A DNA stretch of 64,000 bases from the NCBI GenBank assembly GCA_965644295.1, contig CBFFRP010000298.1, forward strand, positions 1 to 64,000, written 5' to 3'. The notes beneath the pieces were generated by a model that worked only from the letters and a program-made list of their open reading frames with translations, was not told where the DNA came from and ran no database searches. The position numbers and the translations under genes are program-made. Shown in pieces: positions 8,964 through 20,497 of the stretch (position 1 is the stretch's first letter; each line of letters opens with the position of its first letter). This stretch comes from Paraphysomonas bandaiensis (taxonomy: Eukaryota > Chrysophyceae).

Positions 8964-11900
8964 TTATCTAGTTTCAACTATCAGATCTATTTCCTCGATG
9001 AACCTATCTCTCGGTACTATTTTGTGTATATCTGAGAGCTGAATTCTCTTCACGATAACATTGTGCATGGTCGTCAAGTACTTGTCTCTCGCATCGCAGT
9101 AACCACGGGCACTGGTTAGGTCCTTCTGCCCTCCATCTATTTCGAAGTTTACCACCACCAGTCGCCGACAGCCTTTTGATTGGATAAAATCTATAAAGTC
9201 GGGTGAGCACTGGTAATGGTTGCGACTATAACAAGATTCGAGTGGGCGCTGGCCTTTCTCCGCCAGGCCACTTTCCTGTCCCTCGTCGCTCGAAATGGAG
9301 GATATACAGGGGTCCTGAAGAGGATCAGGAGAGTAGTACACCTCCCTATCCCGGGAACGGTCAAGGTATCCCTTGTTCCTAGCGTCATGATACCCCACCA
9401 GAACTATATCGGCATAAAACCCATGCAAGTACACTCCGTGAAAGGACTGTACGTTTCTAAGAGGACCCTCTCTGGAATAGAGACTATCGGTGGTATCGTA
9501 TTGCTTCGTGAGAGTGGTCAAAATATCTCTATAACGATAAGCAGTCTTCGATGCTAGATGGAGGACAGGAGGTGGACGAAGGCACATGCTTGAGGACAGA
9601 AGACGAATCAAGGCGGACCTCAAGTCCTGGCTAAGTCCGTAAAGCATACTTTTACTGCAGCTGAACATCAAAAGACTTTGGTTCAAGTTTATCACATCTC
9701 TATATTCATCATCTGACATGCTATCTATGTTCCCACAGCACTGATCTATTAAGAGCTGCGCTTCAAATATAAGTCTTCTCAGCAATTTCCGTAATATACG
9801 ACTACTATTGAAGTCAACATTCTGCAAGCCAACAAAGCACTTCTGCAATGCACCAGCTGTCCATCTTTGGTCCCTATCAGAGATTTTCTCGGTGATTTCT
9901 GTTTCCAGCGACCGGATATATATATCTGCGATGAGTTCGGCGATCAGCAGGACTTCGCTAGGCTGTGGCTGTAGAGATTCGTTGCGTCGTGTGCCCACAT
10001 ACATTCGCTGCAAGCCATAGCACATGTTCGCAACATCTTCAGGCTCTATTTGTATAAACTGTGTATTACCAAGAGATGTTTCCTTCTCACTACGAACGCC
10101 AAACTCACTCTTGTGCTCATGGGTCTGATGTACAACTTTTCCCATTCTCGTAAGCAACAATCCCATCACCTCGTTCACCCTGTTTTCACCCACATGCGTG
10201 CTCGTGGTAACATTAGACATGTTCTTCAAGCCATACACACAAGTGCATAGCTGCTTTATAGTCATATCAAAACTTCCAGATGTTGCTCCATATTTGGCAC
10301 TGGAAGAAGTCTTAATAAATGGTATAATAGTTGTCAATAACTGTGACACACCCTCGTGCTCATTATTCATATTCTTGAGTCCATACATCGCAGAACTGAG
10401 TTGATCTCCAGACCAAACCTCACCATATGCTGCTATGCTCTCCGCCTTACTTGCAATCAGCAAGAGCATTTGCTGTACTTCTCTTCCCTCACTGTATAAC
10501 GTCACCAGCCCACGCATAGCCACCGCTATATGGGCAGATGTCATACTCGCATCGGCCATAGGCAGCGCTCCAAATGAAGTCGAAAGACTGTTAGCTAAAT
10601 CACGTACATCGACATCTTTACTGCTCATTCCTTTGAGGGCGCGCACACTATAAGCTAAGTCAGATCCCTTCACTTCTCCTCGGCATTCACGAGTATGTCG
10701 CGCCACAGCCTTCATCAGGAGAGACACCTCAGATACAGTGTGACGCATTCGACGCATGCCATTCAGCGCTCGGCTCACATCCCATGGCGTTATCTTACTT
10801 GAAAATCCCAGTTTCTGACCAGGCTCTCCTATGACTCCCTGAAACTTGGGGATAAGAGCTTGAAGCAATGCAACCACAACAGGTTCTCTCGTATGCATGC
10901 CCTTGAGACCAAAGAGGCCACGAGACCATTGCGCGAAAGAAAGTTTCTCCTCACAGTTATGTATATATGGGAGCAAGTTGCTAACCAGAAGTAGTACCTC
11001 TGTATGGTCACTTGAGAGTGACTGGAGGCCATATAAAATATCTTCCAGCTGTCTCGCAGTGACAGGATGTTGTTGAGACGTTGAAGAGGCTATCTTTGTT
11101 GCCAGGACTGAGAGAAGCTCCCTCACTTCACTGTGGGTGGAATTAAGGCCTTGCAGACTGTAGACGCACCGCGTAACTGCCGATGGTGTGAAATGTGTGT
11201 TGTGCACATTAGACAACAGTGGGATCACAACGTTTCGAAGAAATCTTCTCACTGACTCGTGAGAGCTGTGCATGGATCTCAATCCGTGGAGGGTATATGC
11301 AATGTCCATTGCTGACAAAATAGAGCCTGCTGAAGGATATCCATAGGATGGCATGGCGTCGTGCGTCCCCTGAGATAAAGGAGGAAGGCGAGTAGCTACA
11401 GCATCCAAGAGACTTTGCACTTCAAAGTGGCGAGCAGACATGCGCTGCAGTCCGGACAGCCCATGACTGAATTCCCAGTTGGTCATATGCATCTCTGTAA
11501 CGACATTGTCCCTAATATTGCACCCATTATCTACAGAAAAATTATCTCGAGGTTCATGAGGTAAATTAAGATAAGTTTTCTGGACAATTTCGCGCAACAA
11601 TCCCCGCACTACACCGTGACTGGCATTCAACCTCTGCAAGCCGAACAGCATACGAGACACACACTTTCCGTCAAACTCTTCTTTACAATGGTGGAGAGCA
11701 GTTGTAAGGGCTTCCACAAACTCTTCTACCTCAGGACTGTATTTCCTGATATCTTTGAGCCCAAACAATGCTCTGGAAAGTATATCGGGAGAATAAGTAT
11801 GATGTGAGTGGGACATACATTGACCCAGAGTTCGTAATAGAAAGCGAAAGTCGCCCGGGTGCTGGGTGCTATTCATGCCCCGTAATCGTCTGATTGAGAG

Positions 11901-12351
11901 TTAATTAGTCTGTATCCACTCCACGTACACATATACCAGAGGCGAAACTAATACACATGCACTTCACTACACATGATAATAACAAGTAGAACACACACAC
12001 TCACCCCAGTGCATATTCCATAATGGCCTTGGTGTGTCTATCTGCATATAGAATGCGGTGAAACGCTTCGTGGTACTCAGTGAGAGATTGTTGTCGCGAG
12101 TGAGAATGAAGAAACACTCTGAGTACGTCGATGCCCGTCATTTTCGGTAGATTGAGCTCGATATCGCCATGTGGATGGAGGGGCTCTCCTACAGGTGAGA
12201 GACGAGGACATGAAGAGTGATAAAAGGAGAGGGGAAGATGAGTGGGACAAGAGGCACAATGAAGTGCACTCAACACACGCTTACGATGAAAATATTGACA
12301 GAATTGAGTGAAGCGCAGACGATAATAGAAGACGCCTATCATCCTCTTCAT
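8964..12351 (-). CDS. RAP-domain / heptatricopeptide-type organellar RNA-binding protein
   Basis: Two exons, 12351-12005 and 11889-8964, joined across a 115-nt intron (GTGAGT...TCAG). The join keeps the frame and gives 1090 residues. The start is the ATG at 12349-12351 (MKRMIGVFYYRLRF); the frame is open slightly upstream but without another ATG. The Arg- and aromatic-rich N-terminus suits a mitochondrial or plastid presequence. Residues about 155-800 hold at least a dozen degenerate helical repeats of 35-48 residues, each with a core like LFGLKDI, YGLQSL or FGLKGM followed by V..LL. The C-terminal 70 residues (NFEIDGGQKD, CDARDKYL, VIVKRIQLSDIH) match the RAP-domain pattern. Such proteins bind organellar RNA and stabilise transcripts or fragmented rRNA; that role is inferred from the family. 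Confidence 0.8.
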
Positions 12352-12653
12352 ACTGCAGATGGCCTCTACTCTACAACACACACACACTAAAACAATTAGA
12401 AATAGAAGACATGATCTATTCCGATGCTACGAATAGGAGAATGGAACACTTCAGTGACTGAGAATATATATATATATATATGCAAGGGGCTGATAGCTGA
12501 GCACTGCACACTGGCATACATACCATACGAATGACAGTGCAGTGCTGGATGTGCAAGTATACTGCTGTGTAGTACTGTCCAGAAGTACACATCTGTAGAG
12601 TACACAACCGCGCATATACAGAACTGTATATCCCAGCCTCTTCGACATACAGA
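12352..12653. other. Spacer / probable promoter of the RAP-type gene
   Basis: Contains an AC dinucleotide run and a TA run (about 12466-12480). Overlapping short frames on the minus strand are not supported. Confidence 0.4.
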
Positions 12654-13765
12654 GTATACCGACAACAGCATCGGAGGGGCAGCACCCACATCGGAGGGGC
12701 AGCACCCGTAGTCCCGTTTTTCTGTTCTGTACGTGAATATTAGTATGATCGAATGGGGATGGCGGGCTCTTCACATCTACACACCACATCCAAATATGCA
12801 TATCTTCATATTAAAACTATTCGGAATGTACTCTTGTGTTGCTCTGCCCACTGTAGAAACTTAATTTCATCGATTTTATGCTGTAATGATGCAGGAAGTT
12901 CACCCAAACATTGACCACAGTTTGGACCACACAATCCCATTATCATGAAGTGCTCGTGACAATCATACATCCCTAGTAGATGAAGACTGTCCCCTGGATG
13001 ATTTGTCATTAGATATATTTTGAAGGAGCTTCAGAAAGAGCTACCAGCGGATGAGGTATACGACGAAAAGTGTTTACATGAAGCTCTTCTGCAGCAGTGC
13101 AGGGCAACTATGAAAGGAAGGATATATGCAAAGATATCCAAAGAGAATGGGGAAATGGAGGGAGAAACAAAACTAGGAGACAAGATTTGAAGATAGGTGA
13201 CATTGAATATATATCATTATGCTTTATCATGAAGACTTTAAAGCGAACTAGAATTTAAGGACATACATACTTCCCTTGCAGTAAGTTGTAAGACGAAGTT
13301 GTTTGTGAGTATGGATTTCATGATATATACAACTAATGTGGTGTACGTTGTAGATCGCCGTAATGATATTGCATTTCGGTCAATAGTACATACTTAAATC
13401 ATCGTATGCCTTATTTGCATAAACCATTTGATGTAACCTAAAACTGTAATGATGTATGTTATACTTTCCGTGTAGTAAGCTATTTATGCATGTATATTGC
13501 ATGATGTAACAAGTGTAATGTATACTGTAGGCCGCTGCAATGATATTCGAATTTGTTTTTGTTAATTGCACATACTCAAACCTTCGTATGTCACAACTAT
13601 TTGTCTAACGTTATCTCGCAGCAGCAATTTCTAGCGAGCGTGTGCAAGCAAGCTAGGGACTATTTATTATAGTTTACAGACAATCGTTTCAATATACTCA
13701 TGCTAAGGTATAGCAAGTAGCTATGTAACGCTTATAAAATGTTTATATGTGCGCGAATAATAAGA
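12654..13765 (+). repeat. Left inverted arm
   Basis: 1112 bp, partner of 14549-15660. It carries a 67-codon frame (13009-12806, minus) that is preserved in the other arm apart from His/Asn at one site. This is expected from arm identity and is not by itself evidence of a gene. Confidence 0.9.
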
Positions 13766-13942
13766 CGAAAAACGGTTATACTGCTTGCTGCCTGGCCTCG
13801 TAAGCAATCTGTTTCGTGCAAGTACATGGAATTTTTCTCATACTATTCCTGGGCAATTTATTTCATACATCGTTTAGATGTTTCAAAAGTTGTTTCAATT
13901 CAGATACTTTTAAAAAATGTTAGTACGTTTCTACTTAACACA

Positions 13943-14115
13943 CTTTTTAAACAAAACATGGTTCAGCTAGAATACTTCTCATTTGTTCATACAAAACATG
14001 TTAAAACTAAAATATTTTTCAAACAAGACATGTTACAACTAAAACACTTTTCAAACAAGACATGTTACAGCTGAAACACTTTTCAAACAACAAAACATGT
14101 TTCAACTAATATACT
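13943..14115 (+). repeat. Degenerate 30-35-bp tandem repeat in the element core
   Basis: Five or six imperfect units with consensus around TTCAAACAAGACATGTTACA, then ACTAAAACACTT. The third to fifth units are the best preserved. Located only in the unique core between the arms. Confidence 0.7.
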
Positions 14116-14199
14116 TCATAAACGTTTAACTCAGATACTCTTCAACGATGATATGTTTCAAGGAAAACAAGAGCTTCAGCTAATTCTCCAGCGACTGCT

Positions 14200-14410
14200 T
14201 CAAACTTCTGTCTTATTGCTTCAGCTCCTACTCTTTTCTTGGTCACTTTCTCAGCCTTATACTGCTCTGGAGATAAGGAATTAAACCTGTCCTTCTCTGA
14301 TTACCTTCCCAACAGAGCCTAAGCCGCCTTCGCATGTTTCGCCAAAGCTGCGGCATTATTTCTTTCTTCTCACCCCTCCTCCTTGCAAAATTTCTCCACT
14401 ATATCAGGGG
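14200..14410 (-). pseudogene. Fossil coding stretch inside the element core
   Basis: One minus-strand frame reads as protein-like sequence interrupted by about three stops: EERNNAAALAKHAKAA, then a stop, then SEKDRFNSLSPEQYKAEKVT and RVGAEAIRQKFEAVAGELAE. FNSLSPEQYKAEK faintly resembles the HMG-box pattern, but the similarity is too weak to name. It is probably a captured or ancestral gene fragment. Confidence 0.4.
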
Positions 14411-14548
14411 CTTAACAAGCCTTTTCCTACTTGTACCTAGACACAGTTTGGCAGGTAGTAATAATTTTAGACTTTAAAATTTAGACAAATGACGTACAGG
14501 AGTGAGGTTGTCCCGTTTTATAATAGTGTTAGATGCAACGGCTCTTCC

Positions 14549-15660
14549 TCTTATTATTCGCGCACATATAAACATTTTATAAGCGTTACATAGCTACTTG
14601 CTATACCTTAGCATGAGTATATTGAAACGATTGTCTGTAAACTATAATAAATAGTCCCTAGCTTGCTTGCACACGCTCGCTAGAAATTGCTGCTGCGAGA
14701 TAATGTTAGACAAATAGTTGTGACATACGAAGGTTTGAGTATGTGCAATTAACAAAAACAAATTCGAATATCATTGCAGCGGCCTACAGTATACATTACA
14801 CTTGTTACATCATGCAATATACATGCATAAATAGCTTACTACACGGAAAGTATAACATACATCATTACAGTTTTAGGTTACATCAAATGGTTTATGCAAA
14901 TAAGGCATACGATGATTTAAGTATGTACTATTGACCGAAATGCAATATCATTACGGCGATCTACAACGTACACCACATTAGTTGTATATATCATGAAATC
15001 CATACTCACAAACAACTTCGTCTTACAACTTACTGCAAGGGAAGTATGTATGTCCTTAAATTCTAGTTCGCTTTAAAGTCTTCATGATAAAGCATAATGA
15101 TATATATTCAATGCCACCTATCTTCAAATCTTGTCTCCTAGTTTTGTTTCTCCCTCCATTTCCCCATTCTCTTTGGATATCTTTGCATATATCCTTCCTT
15201 TCATAGTTGCCCTGCACTGCTGCAGAAGAGCTTCATGTAAACACTTTTAGTCGTATACCTCATCCGCTGGTAGCTCTTTCTGAAGCTCCTTCAAAATATA
15301 TCTAATGACAAATCATCCAGGGGACAGTCTTCATCTACTAGGGATGTATGATTGTAACGAGCACTTCATGATAATGGGATTGTGTGGTCCAAACTGTGGT
15401 CAATGTTTGGGTGAACTTCCTGCATCATTACAGCATAAAATCGATGAAATTAAGTTTCTACAGTGGGCAGAGCAACACAAGAGTACATTCCGAATAGTTT
15501 TAATATGAAGATATGCATATTTGGATGTGGTGTGTAGATGTGAAGAGCCCGCCATCCCCATTCGATCATACTAATATTCACGTACAGAACAGAAAAACGG
15601 GACTACGGGTGCTGCCCCTCCGATGTGGGTGCTGCCCCTCCGATGCTGTTGTCGGTATAC
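14549..15660 (-). repeat. Right inverted arm
   Basis: 1112 bp, reverse complement of 12654-13765. Confidence 0.9.
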
Positions 15661-16651
15661 CAACGTAGAATACAGTATCCAAAATCAAGAAAGCCCCAAT
15701 TCAACTGAGTTTAGGAGCCACGACAATAATGGAGGACTTCCAATAATGCAACAAAGGTGGAAAAATCCGGTGCGGATGTTGCATTTTTGGAAGCCCTCCA
15801 ATGGAATAGCTACCGGAATAGTACGGCTGGGTGGTCACTGTGGGTGTATCTGTACTTTAGTCCATCATGATATCATATCCTCTTGTTCACTCTGTTATGC
15901 GATATCACCTCAGGGAAATAGCAGATAAATATGGCCTCAGGCTTATGGTTTGTGAGCCGGGTTTGTGTTAGGGGGGTTTGAATGTGTCGTTAGTACTTCT
16001 CTTCAACGCTACAGCCATAACAATACTCCGGCTCATCTTTATAGCCTTCAGTGGCATGCTTTGTACCTGTCTTATTGATGAGGTTTGATGGCTTGGTGGA
16101 CTTATGCGAAGGACTGGCAATGAAGTGTATGGGTGATAATGAGGACACAATGTTAGGGATATCAGATGAGAGTTATGACAAGATTGTGATCAATGCAGGT
16201 GTGTGATTCACGTCGTTGCTCTCAAAAGAATTTGATCCTCGCTACTCGTCTATTGTTATTGACGAATAATCTAAGTTACTACTAATCAAACGTCTATGCT
16301 GCCATGTGAGAAATGATGTAAGGTGACTATACTCAGTGAACACAACACTCAAGTAATTGAAAACTATGATATATTATTCTCATCACTCCTTGCAACTTGC
16401 TTCACTGATTAGCTTTGATACATCCGATCAATAGTTATTTTAAACTTTTAAATTTTAAACAATAATGAAACAATCACGATACAATCAGTCGTCATACCAA
16501 GTAATACATCCTTTTAACTAATTTATTCGTCAGAACAAGGTAATAATTTGACTAAGCTGTATTTACCTGCTACAACACCAGTTGTTCAAAGTTGAGAACT
16601 CAATACTGGAAGAGGAGACCAGTGGTTCCTAGTTCCTACACTTATCTAGAG
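15661..16651. other. Spacer with a small hairpin element
   Basis: A 22-bp inverted repeat (15731-15752 and 15778-15799, GGAGGACTTCCAATAATGCA versus its near complement) encloses 25 bp and could be a miniature element. The rest has no supported gene. A short protein-like stretch at about 16130-16198 (GDNEDTMLGISDESYDK) has no visible context. Confidence 0.5.
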
Positions 16652-17690
16652 CAGGGCCTGGAAACCATTAATGGTAATGCCATTATAATTGCCGGGACAT
16701 TTTTAATTAATGCCATTAAAATTGCGGGGAACTGGACTACCATTAATGGGCCATTAATGGTATCCCATTAATGACCTGTACTGCTATATATGGAACTGAG
16801 TGTTCTTAAGAGTATAGTATCTCCTCTGTACTCCGAAGAAACTCTAAACAATATTAGACAACAATGTTCATGCAACTCTACAGGCACTTTACGGCAACTT
16901 TGTTCACTATCTTCTTAATGCATTCTAGAGTTAGAGAATAGTGTCCTGAGCGATATCTATAGCAACGTAGGAATATACCCAAAAACTCTAAAATAATCAT
17001 TGAAAACATGCATATTTTACCTAGAAACATTCATAAAAACACTATTTTTCCCCAAAGTACACAACTACGATATACTCTGTGCTGTATTTATACATATACA
17101 AAGCACATTAAGAAACGATGATGGCCAAATTGTGGAGAATAAGTATGTTCGGAAGAGATGGAACCAATTTGTACCAAGCCCGCCAGTTATTTGATATGCT
17201 GCTACAAGAATTTCCAGAGCTGCATCCATACCTTTCCCCGAATGCAAGCATTGTTGTCAGTGCAAATTTTGAGAAGGCAGTGGCTAAAATTCAAGGGAGC
17301 GATGAAAGAGAGTTGACAGGCAATGAGAGAAGAGCAGTTAGACATGTGCAACTGGATTCATCCATGGAGGTTGGTGTACCCGACAAAAATAACGAGGACG
17401 AGAGCGAAGGAACTGATTTTGCACAGCGTGTTCTGCACACCAAGAGAGCTCGACTTGGTACCTATGAGTCCAACTACCGCTGCTTGCTTCATATTGAAGC
17501 ACAATCTACTTTTGTTGAGAGGCTCTTTAGTCGTGCAACGTTGATTATGACGCCTGAGCGTAGAAACATGAATCCATATCGACTAGAATCGGTGCTATTC
17601 CTACGAGACAATTACATGTTGTGGGATGTTTATACCCTCCATAAAGCCCTGCAAGAAGATCCTGATGTGTCAGTAGAGAGCGTGAAATAG
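16652..17690 (+). mobile_element. hAT-family element, left end plus transposase 3' part
   Basis: The left end CAGGGCCTGGAAACC (from 16652) is the complement of the right end of the copy at 8587-8601. The family signature (CCATTATAATTGCCGGG and inverted forms) follows to about 16780, and then the transposase C-terminal frame. No right terminal repeat is found, so the copy is incomplete. Confidence 0.65.
17118..17690 (+). pseudogene. hAT transposase C-terminal fragment
   Basis: 190-codon frame with the hAT dimerisation motif near its end: STFVERLFSRATLIMTPERR followed by NMNPYRLESVLFLRDNYMLW. The upstream region matches only the interior of a transposase (FEKAVAKIQG, an acidic linker), and the N-terminal zinc finger and first catalytic Asp are missing. 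It is probably a truncated transposase. Domestication is possible but nothing supports it, and a broken copy exists at 8274-8601. Confidence 0.7.
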
Positions 17691-17707
17691 TTAAAATTTG
17701 TAGTCTG

Positions 17708-18106
17708 CTATTTAACTAAAAATTAGCAATTAAGGGAGCATAACAGTATCTATTATATGAGTGGTGCTATCTACTTTAGGTTAGTAGGTATTAATGGCCA
17801 TTATAATCGCCGGGACATTTTTCATTAATGCCATTATAATTGCCGGGAGCTGGACTACCATTAATGGCCTATTAATTATTAATCCCGGCAATTATAATGG
17901 CATTACTGAAAAATGCCCCGGCAATTATAATGACCATTAATGGCCTATTAATTATTAATCCCGGCAATTATAATGGCATTACTGAAAAATGCCCCGGCAA
18001 TTATAATGACCATTAATGGCCGTTAATAGCTACTAACTTAAAGTAGATAATACCGCTCATAATAATAGCTAGTATAGTGCACCCTTAATTACTAATTTTT
18101 AATAGC
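17708..18106. repeat. Large palindrome built from the hAT family signature
   Basis: Sequence from about 17708 reads inward as the reverse complement of sequence running back from about 18106. Shared landmarks are TTAAGGG, ATCTACTTTA and GTTAGTAG on both arms. The middle contains alternating GGCAATTATAATGGCATTA and its complement. A unit of about 75 bp is tandemly doubled on the right side (from about 17860 and about 17935). The structure could extrude a cruciform and looks like back-to-back terminal repeats of non-autonomous hAT copies. Confidence 0.75.
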
Positions 18107-18460
18107 CTGATCAAGAGTGTTACTATTTTTTTCTTCGTCAGTCTCAAAACTGACTTCAACAAACTTTCCGCATATTTAATATCTGTTCTATTGTCTTCCT
18201 CGTATCAATGTCATTTAATAAATTTTGGCCGTGGTGTCTTTTCGTCATATCTGCTTCTTGCCAGTTTGAAAGATTCAAATCCTTCAAAAGACTTACTAGA
18301 TAATTCATTTGTAAATCTTCTTATTAACGAAATGCATATCTATCACCCAAATGTAGAGCAACCCAATTACACTAATCATAGGACATGTCGACTCAATGTA
18401 AAAAATAAGGCATCGTAAAGCTATATACCATAATATGGCCGAAGCCGTTACTGGCCACGC
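18107..18460. other. Spacer
   Basis: AT-rich; a 75-codon plus-strand frame here has no supporting features. Probable 3' flank of the tetraspan gene. Confidence 0.4.
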
Positions 18461-19510
18461 CTAGAAAGCCTCCGATTCTTCCAGATCAACATCCACCACT
18501 TCATCCTCATCAAGCTCAATGTCATTAACTTTCAGCTGAGAATCTATCAAAGAACAATGTCCAATGTGAGATCAATAGAATAAATTTACACCACGTCAAT
18601 ACAGAACGTGCTCACGCACGGGAGCTATGCTAGTTATATCTGACCAAATTCCTTTCCTCGTACCTGATTTGAGCCCTCTATGTTCATCTGCCTCATGGGC
18701 AGAGGCCGCACTAGCAGCAAGAACTCCACTGTCGCTAGAGGATCCAACGGGTGGACCCTTAATGAGAGTATCTCTGAAAGTGTATAACGAGAATGACCAG
18801 AGACCCATCACGATAAGGGAAAAGAGGGCAAATGACCCCATTGCCTTATCCGTATCTTTCACATCTGTAACCATTATATGCATTGTAAGATAAATATGTA
18901 GATTAAGATTTAACCATGGACACACTAACGTAACACTGTATGAATTACGTAATATGCAAAAACTTCATACCGTGTCCATGTGTACTGGCATGCTCAGAGA
19001 AGACGAAAAACACGATCATCAGCACAAAAAACAACTGTGCCAACATTGCCGACGATCCAATTAACATACCCACTGTGTGTGGTGATGCGTTGCCGTAAAA
19101 GACAACTTTTGCTGATCCACACATTACGATTATAAGTAGAGCAGACGACCATAGAGCAGAGAAACCGAGAGCCTTCACACCGTCCTCGGACTTTTCATTG
19201 TCATCCGCAGCAAGAATTGCCACGAGAACATATACAACTGAAAAAAACTGCGAAGTGGAGTTATAATCAGAGTGAAGCATACGTCTGTATGTAATCGTAT
19301 ATACAGTCAATAATATCAGCATTCATCCATGCGTATGACTAATACACTCACCAAGCAGAGAAACCAAAGGCGTTTGAGCCACACTGACGGCTCCACTTTC
19401 TTAAAGTCTACCAGCGACTGTCCCTGAGGAGAGGTCACGTTAATCCATCTGATATATACAAACACATACTCACCTCGCTCTGCTCGTCCAGTTCCTTGTG
19501 CTGCATCATA
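18461..19510 (-). CDS. Four-pass membrane protein (222 aa), five exons
   Basis: Exons 19510-19475, 19423-19352, 19247-18971, 18864-18664 and 18543-18461 join in frame at GT-AG introns and give 222 residues starting MMQHKELDEQSE. There are four hydrophobic segments: about 33-54 (FLCLFFSVVYVLVAILAA), 68-88, 97-120 (VGMLIGSSAMLAQLFFVLMI) and 139-160 (GSFALFSLIVMGLWSFSLYT). A short His-rich loop (HASTHGH) precedes the last segment, and the C-terminal tail is strongly acidic (DIELDEDEVVDVDLEE). The layout is tetraspan or MARVEL-like, but no family signature is recognised. It diverges from EMC4 across the GTAT array. Exon 5 relies on a GTACGA donor; without splicing the tail would be a different 30 residues. 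Confidence 0.75.
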
Positions 19511-19664
19511 ACAGAAGTGTACCGATCTGCAATATGAGTTGACGCCAGACAGTAACTCTATGCTAGAATTAATTGTATTAAATTAATCGTATGTTCAAGA
19601 TAATATACGCCGCTGCGGATGAGACTGTAATGATCAAGTCGATAGAAACAAAAAGTGTAGACTG

Positions 19665-19872
19665 TGTATGTATGTATGTATGTATGTATGTATGTATGTA
19701 TGTATGTATGTATGTATGTATGTATGTATGTATGTATGTATGTATGTATGTATGTATGTATGTATGTATGTATGTATGTATGTATGTATGTATGTATGTA
19801 TGTATGTATGTATGTATGTATGTATGTATGTATGTATGTATGTATGTATGTATGTATGTATGTCGTAGTGTG

Positions 19873-19906
<34 letters not shown>

Positions 19907-19930
19907 TGTATGTATGTATGTCGTAGTGTG

Positions 19931-19964
<34 letters not shown>

Positions 19965-20068
19965 TGTATGTATGTATGTATGTATGTATGTATGTATGTA
20001 TGTATGTATGTATGTATGTATGTATGTATGTATGTATGTATGTATGTATGTATGTATGTCGTAGTGTG

Positions 20069-20102
<34 letters not shown>

Positions 20103-20408
20103 TGTATGTATGTATGTATGTATGTATGTATGTATGTATGTATGTATGTATGTATGTATGTATGTATGTATGTATGTATGTATGTATGTATGTATGTATG
20201 TATGTATGTATGTATGTATGTATGTATGTATGTATGTATGTATGTATGTATGTATGTATGTATGTATGTATGTATGTATGTATGTATGTATGTATGTATG
20301 TATGTATGTATGTATGTATGTATGTATGTATGTATGTATGTATGTATGTATGTATGTATGTATGTATGTATGTATGTATGTATGTCGTAGTGTGTATATA
20401 TATAGGTG
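19665..20408 (+). repeat. GTAT tetranucleotide microsatellite with periodic interruptions
   Basis: About 720 bp of near-pure GTAT, interrupted four times by the same block CGTAGTGTGTATATA (at about 19864, 19921, 20059 and 20385). The 4-bp unit has no stop in any frame on either strand, which creates long spurious MYVC/YIHT frames. It fills the divergent intergenic region between the tetraspan gene and EMC4. Confidence 0.95.
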
Positions 20409-20497
20409 TGCAAGCATACATACATATATATATATTCACACCTGTAATTAATTTACTTGAAGCATTTTCTGAAACTACCGAAGAAGTACTCATCAGC

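Larger units (their letters stand above)
12654..15660. mobile_element. 3.0-kb element with 1112-bp inverted arms, no transposase
   Basis: Bases 12654-13765 and 14549-15660 are reverse complements of equal length (1112 bp) with only a few mismatches noticed (for example near 13063/15252 and 13200/15114). Terminal GTATACC/GGTATAC is itself palindromic, so GTATAC could be either the end of the arm or the target duplication. Next to each end a 20-bp unit (CATCGGAGGGGCAGCACCC) is tandemly doubled. The 783-bp core (13766-14548) codes for nothing intact. The structure fits a foldback or long-TIR MULE-type non-autonomous element, or a recent inverted duplication. Near identity of the arms implies recent formation or ongoing conversion. 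Confidence 0.85.

Noticed and set aside
9216-10653. Plus-strand frames of 66-113 codons
   Set aside because: Antisense shadows of the 1090-residue RAP-type gene.
12396-12801. Overlapping minus-strand frames of 91-116 codons
   Set aside because: TA and CA repeats and the arm tip; three mutually exclusive frames with no family features.
17118-17690. Domesticated hAT transposase gene
   Set aside because: Only the C-terminal part is present and a broken copy exists at 8274-8601; no evidence of constraint, so it is kept as a relic.
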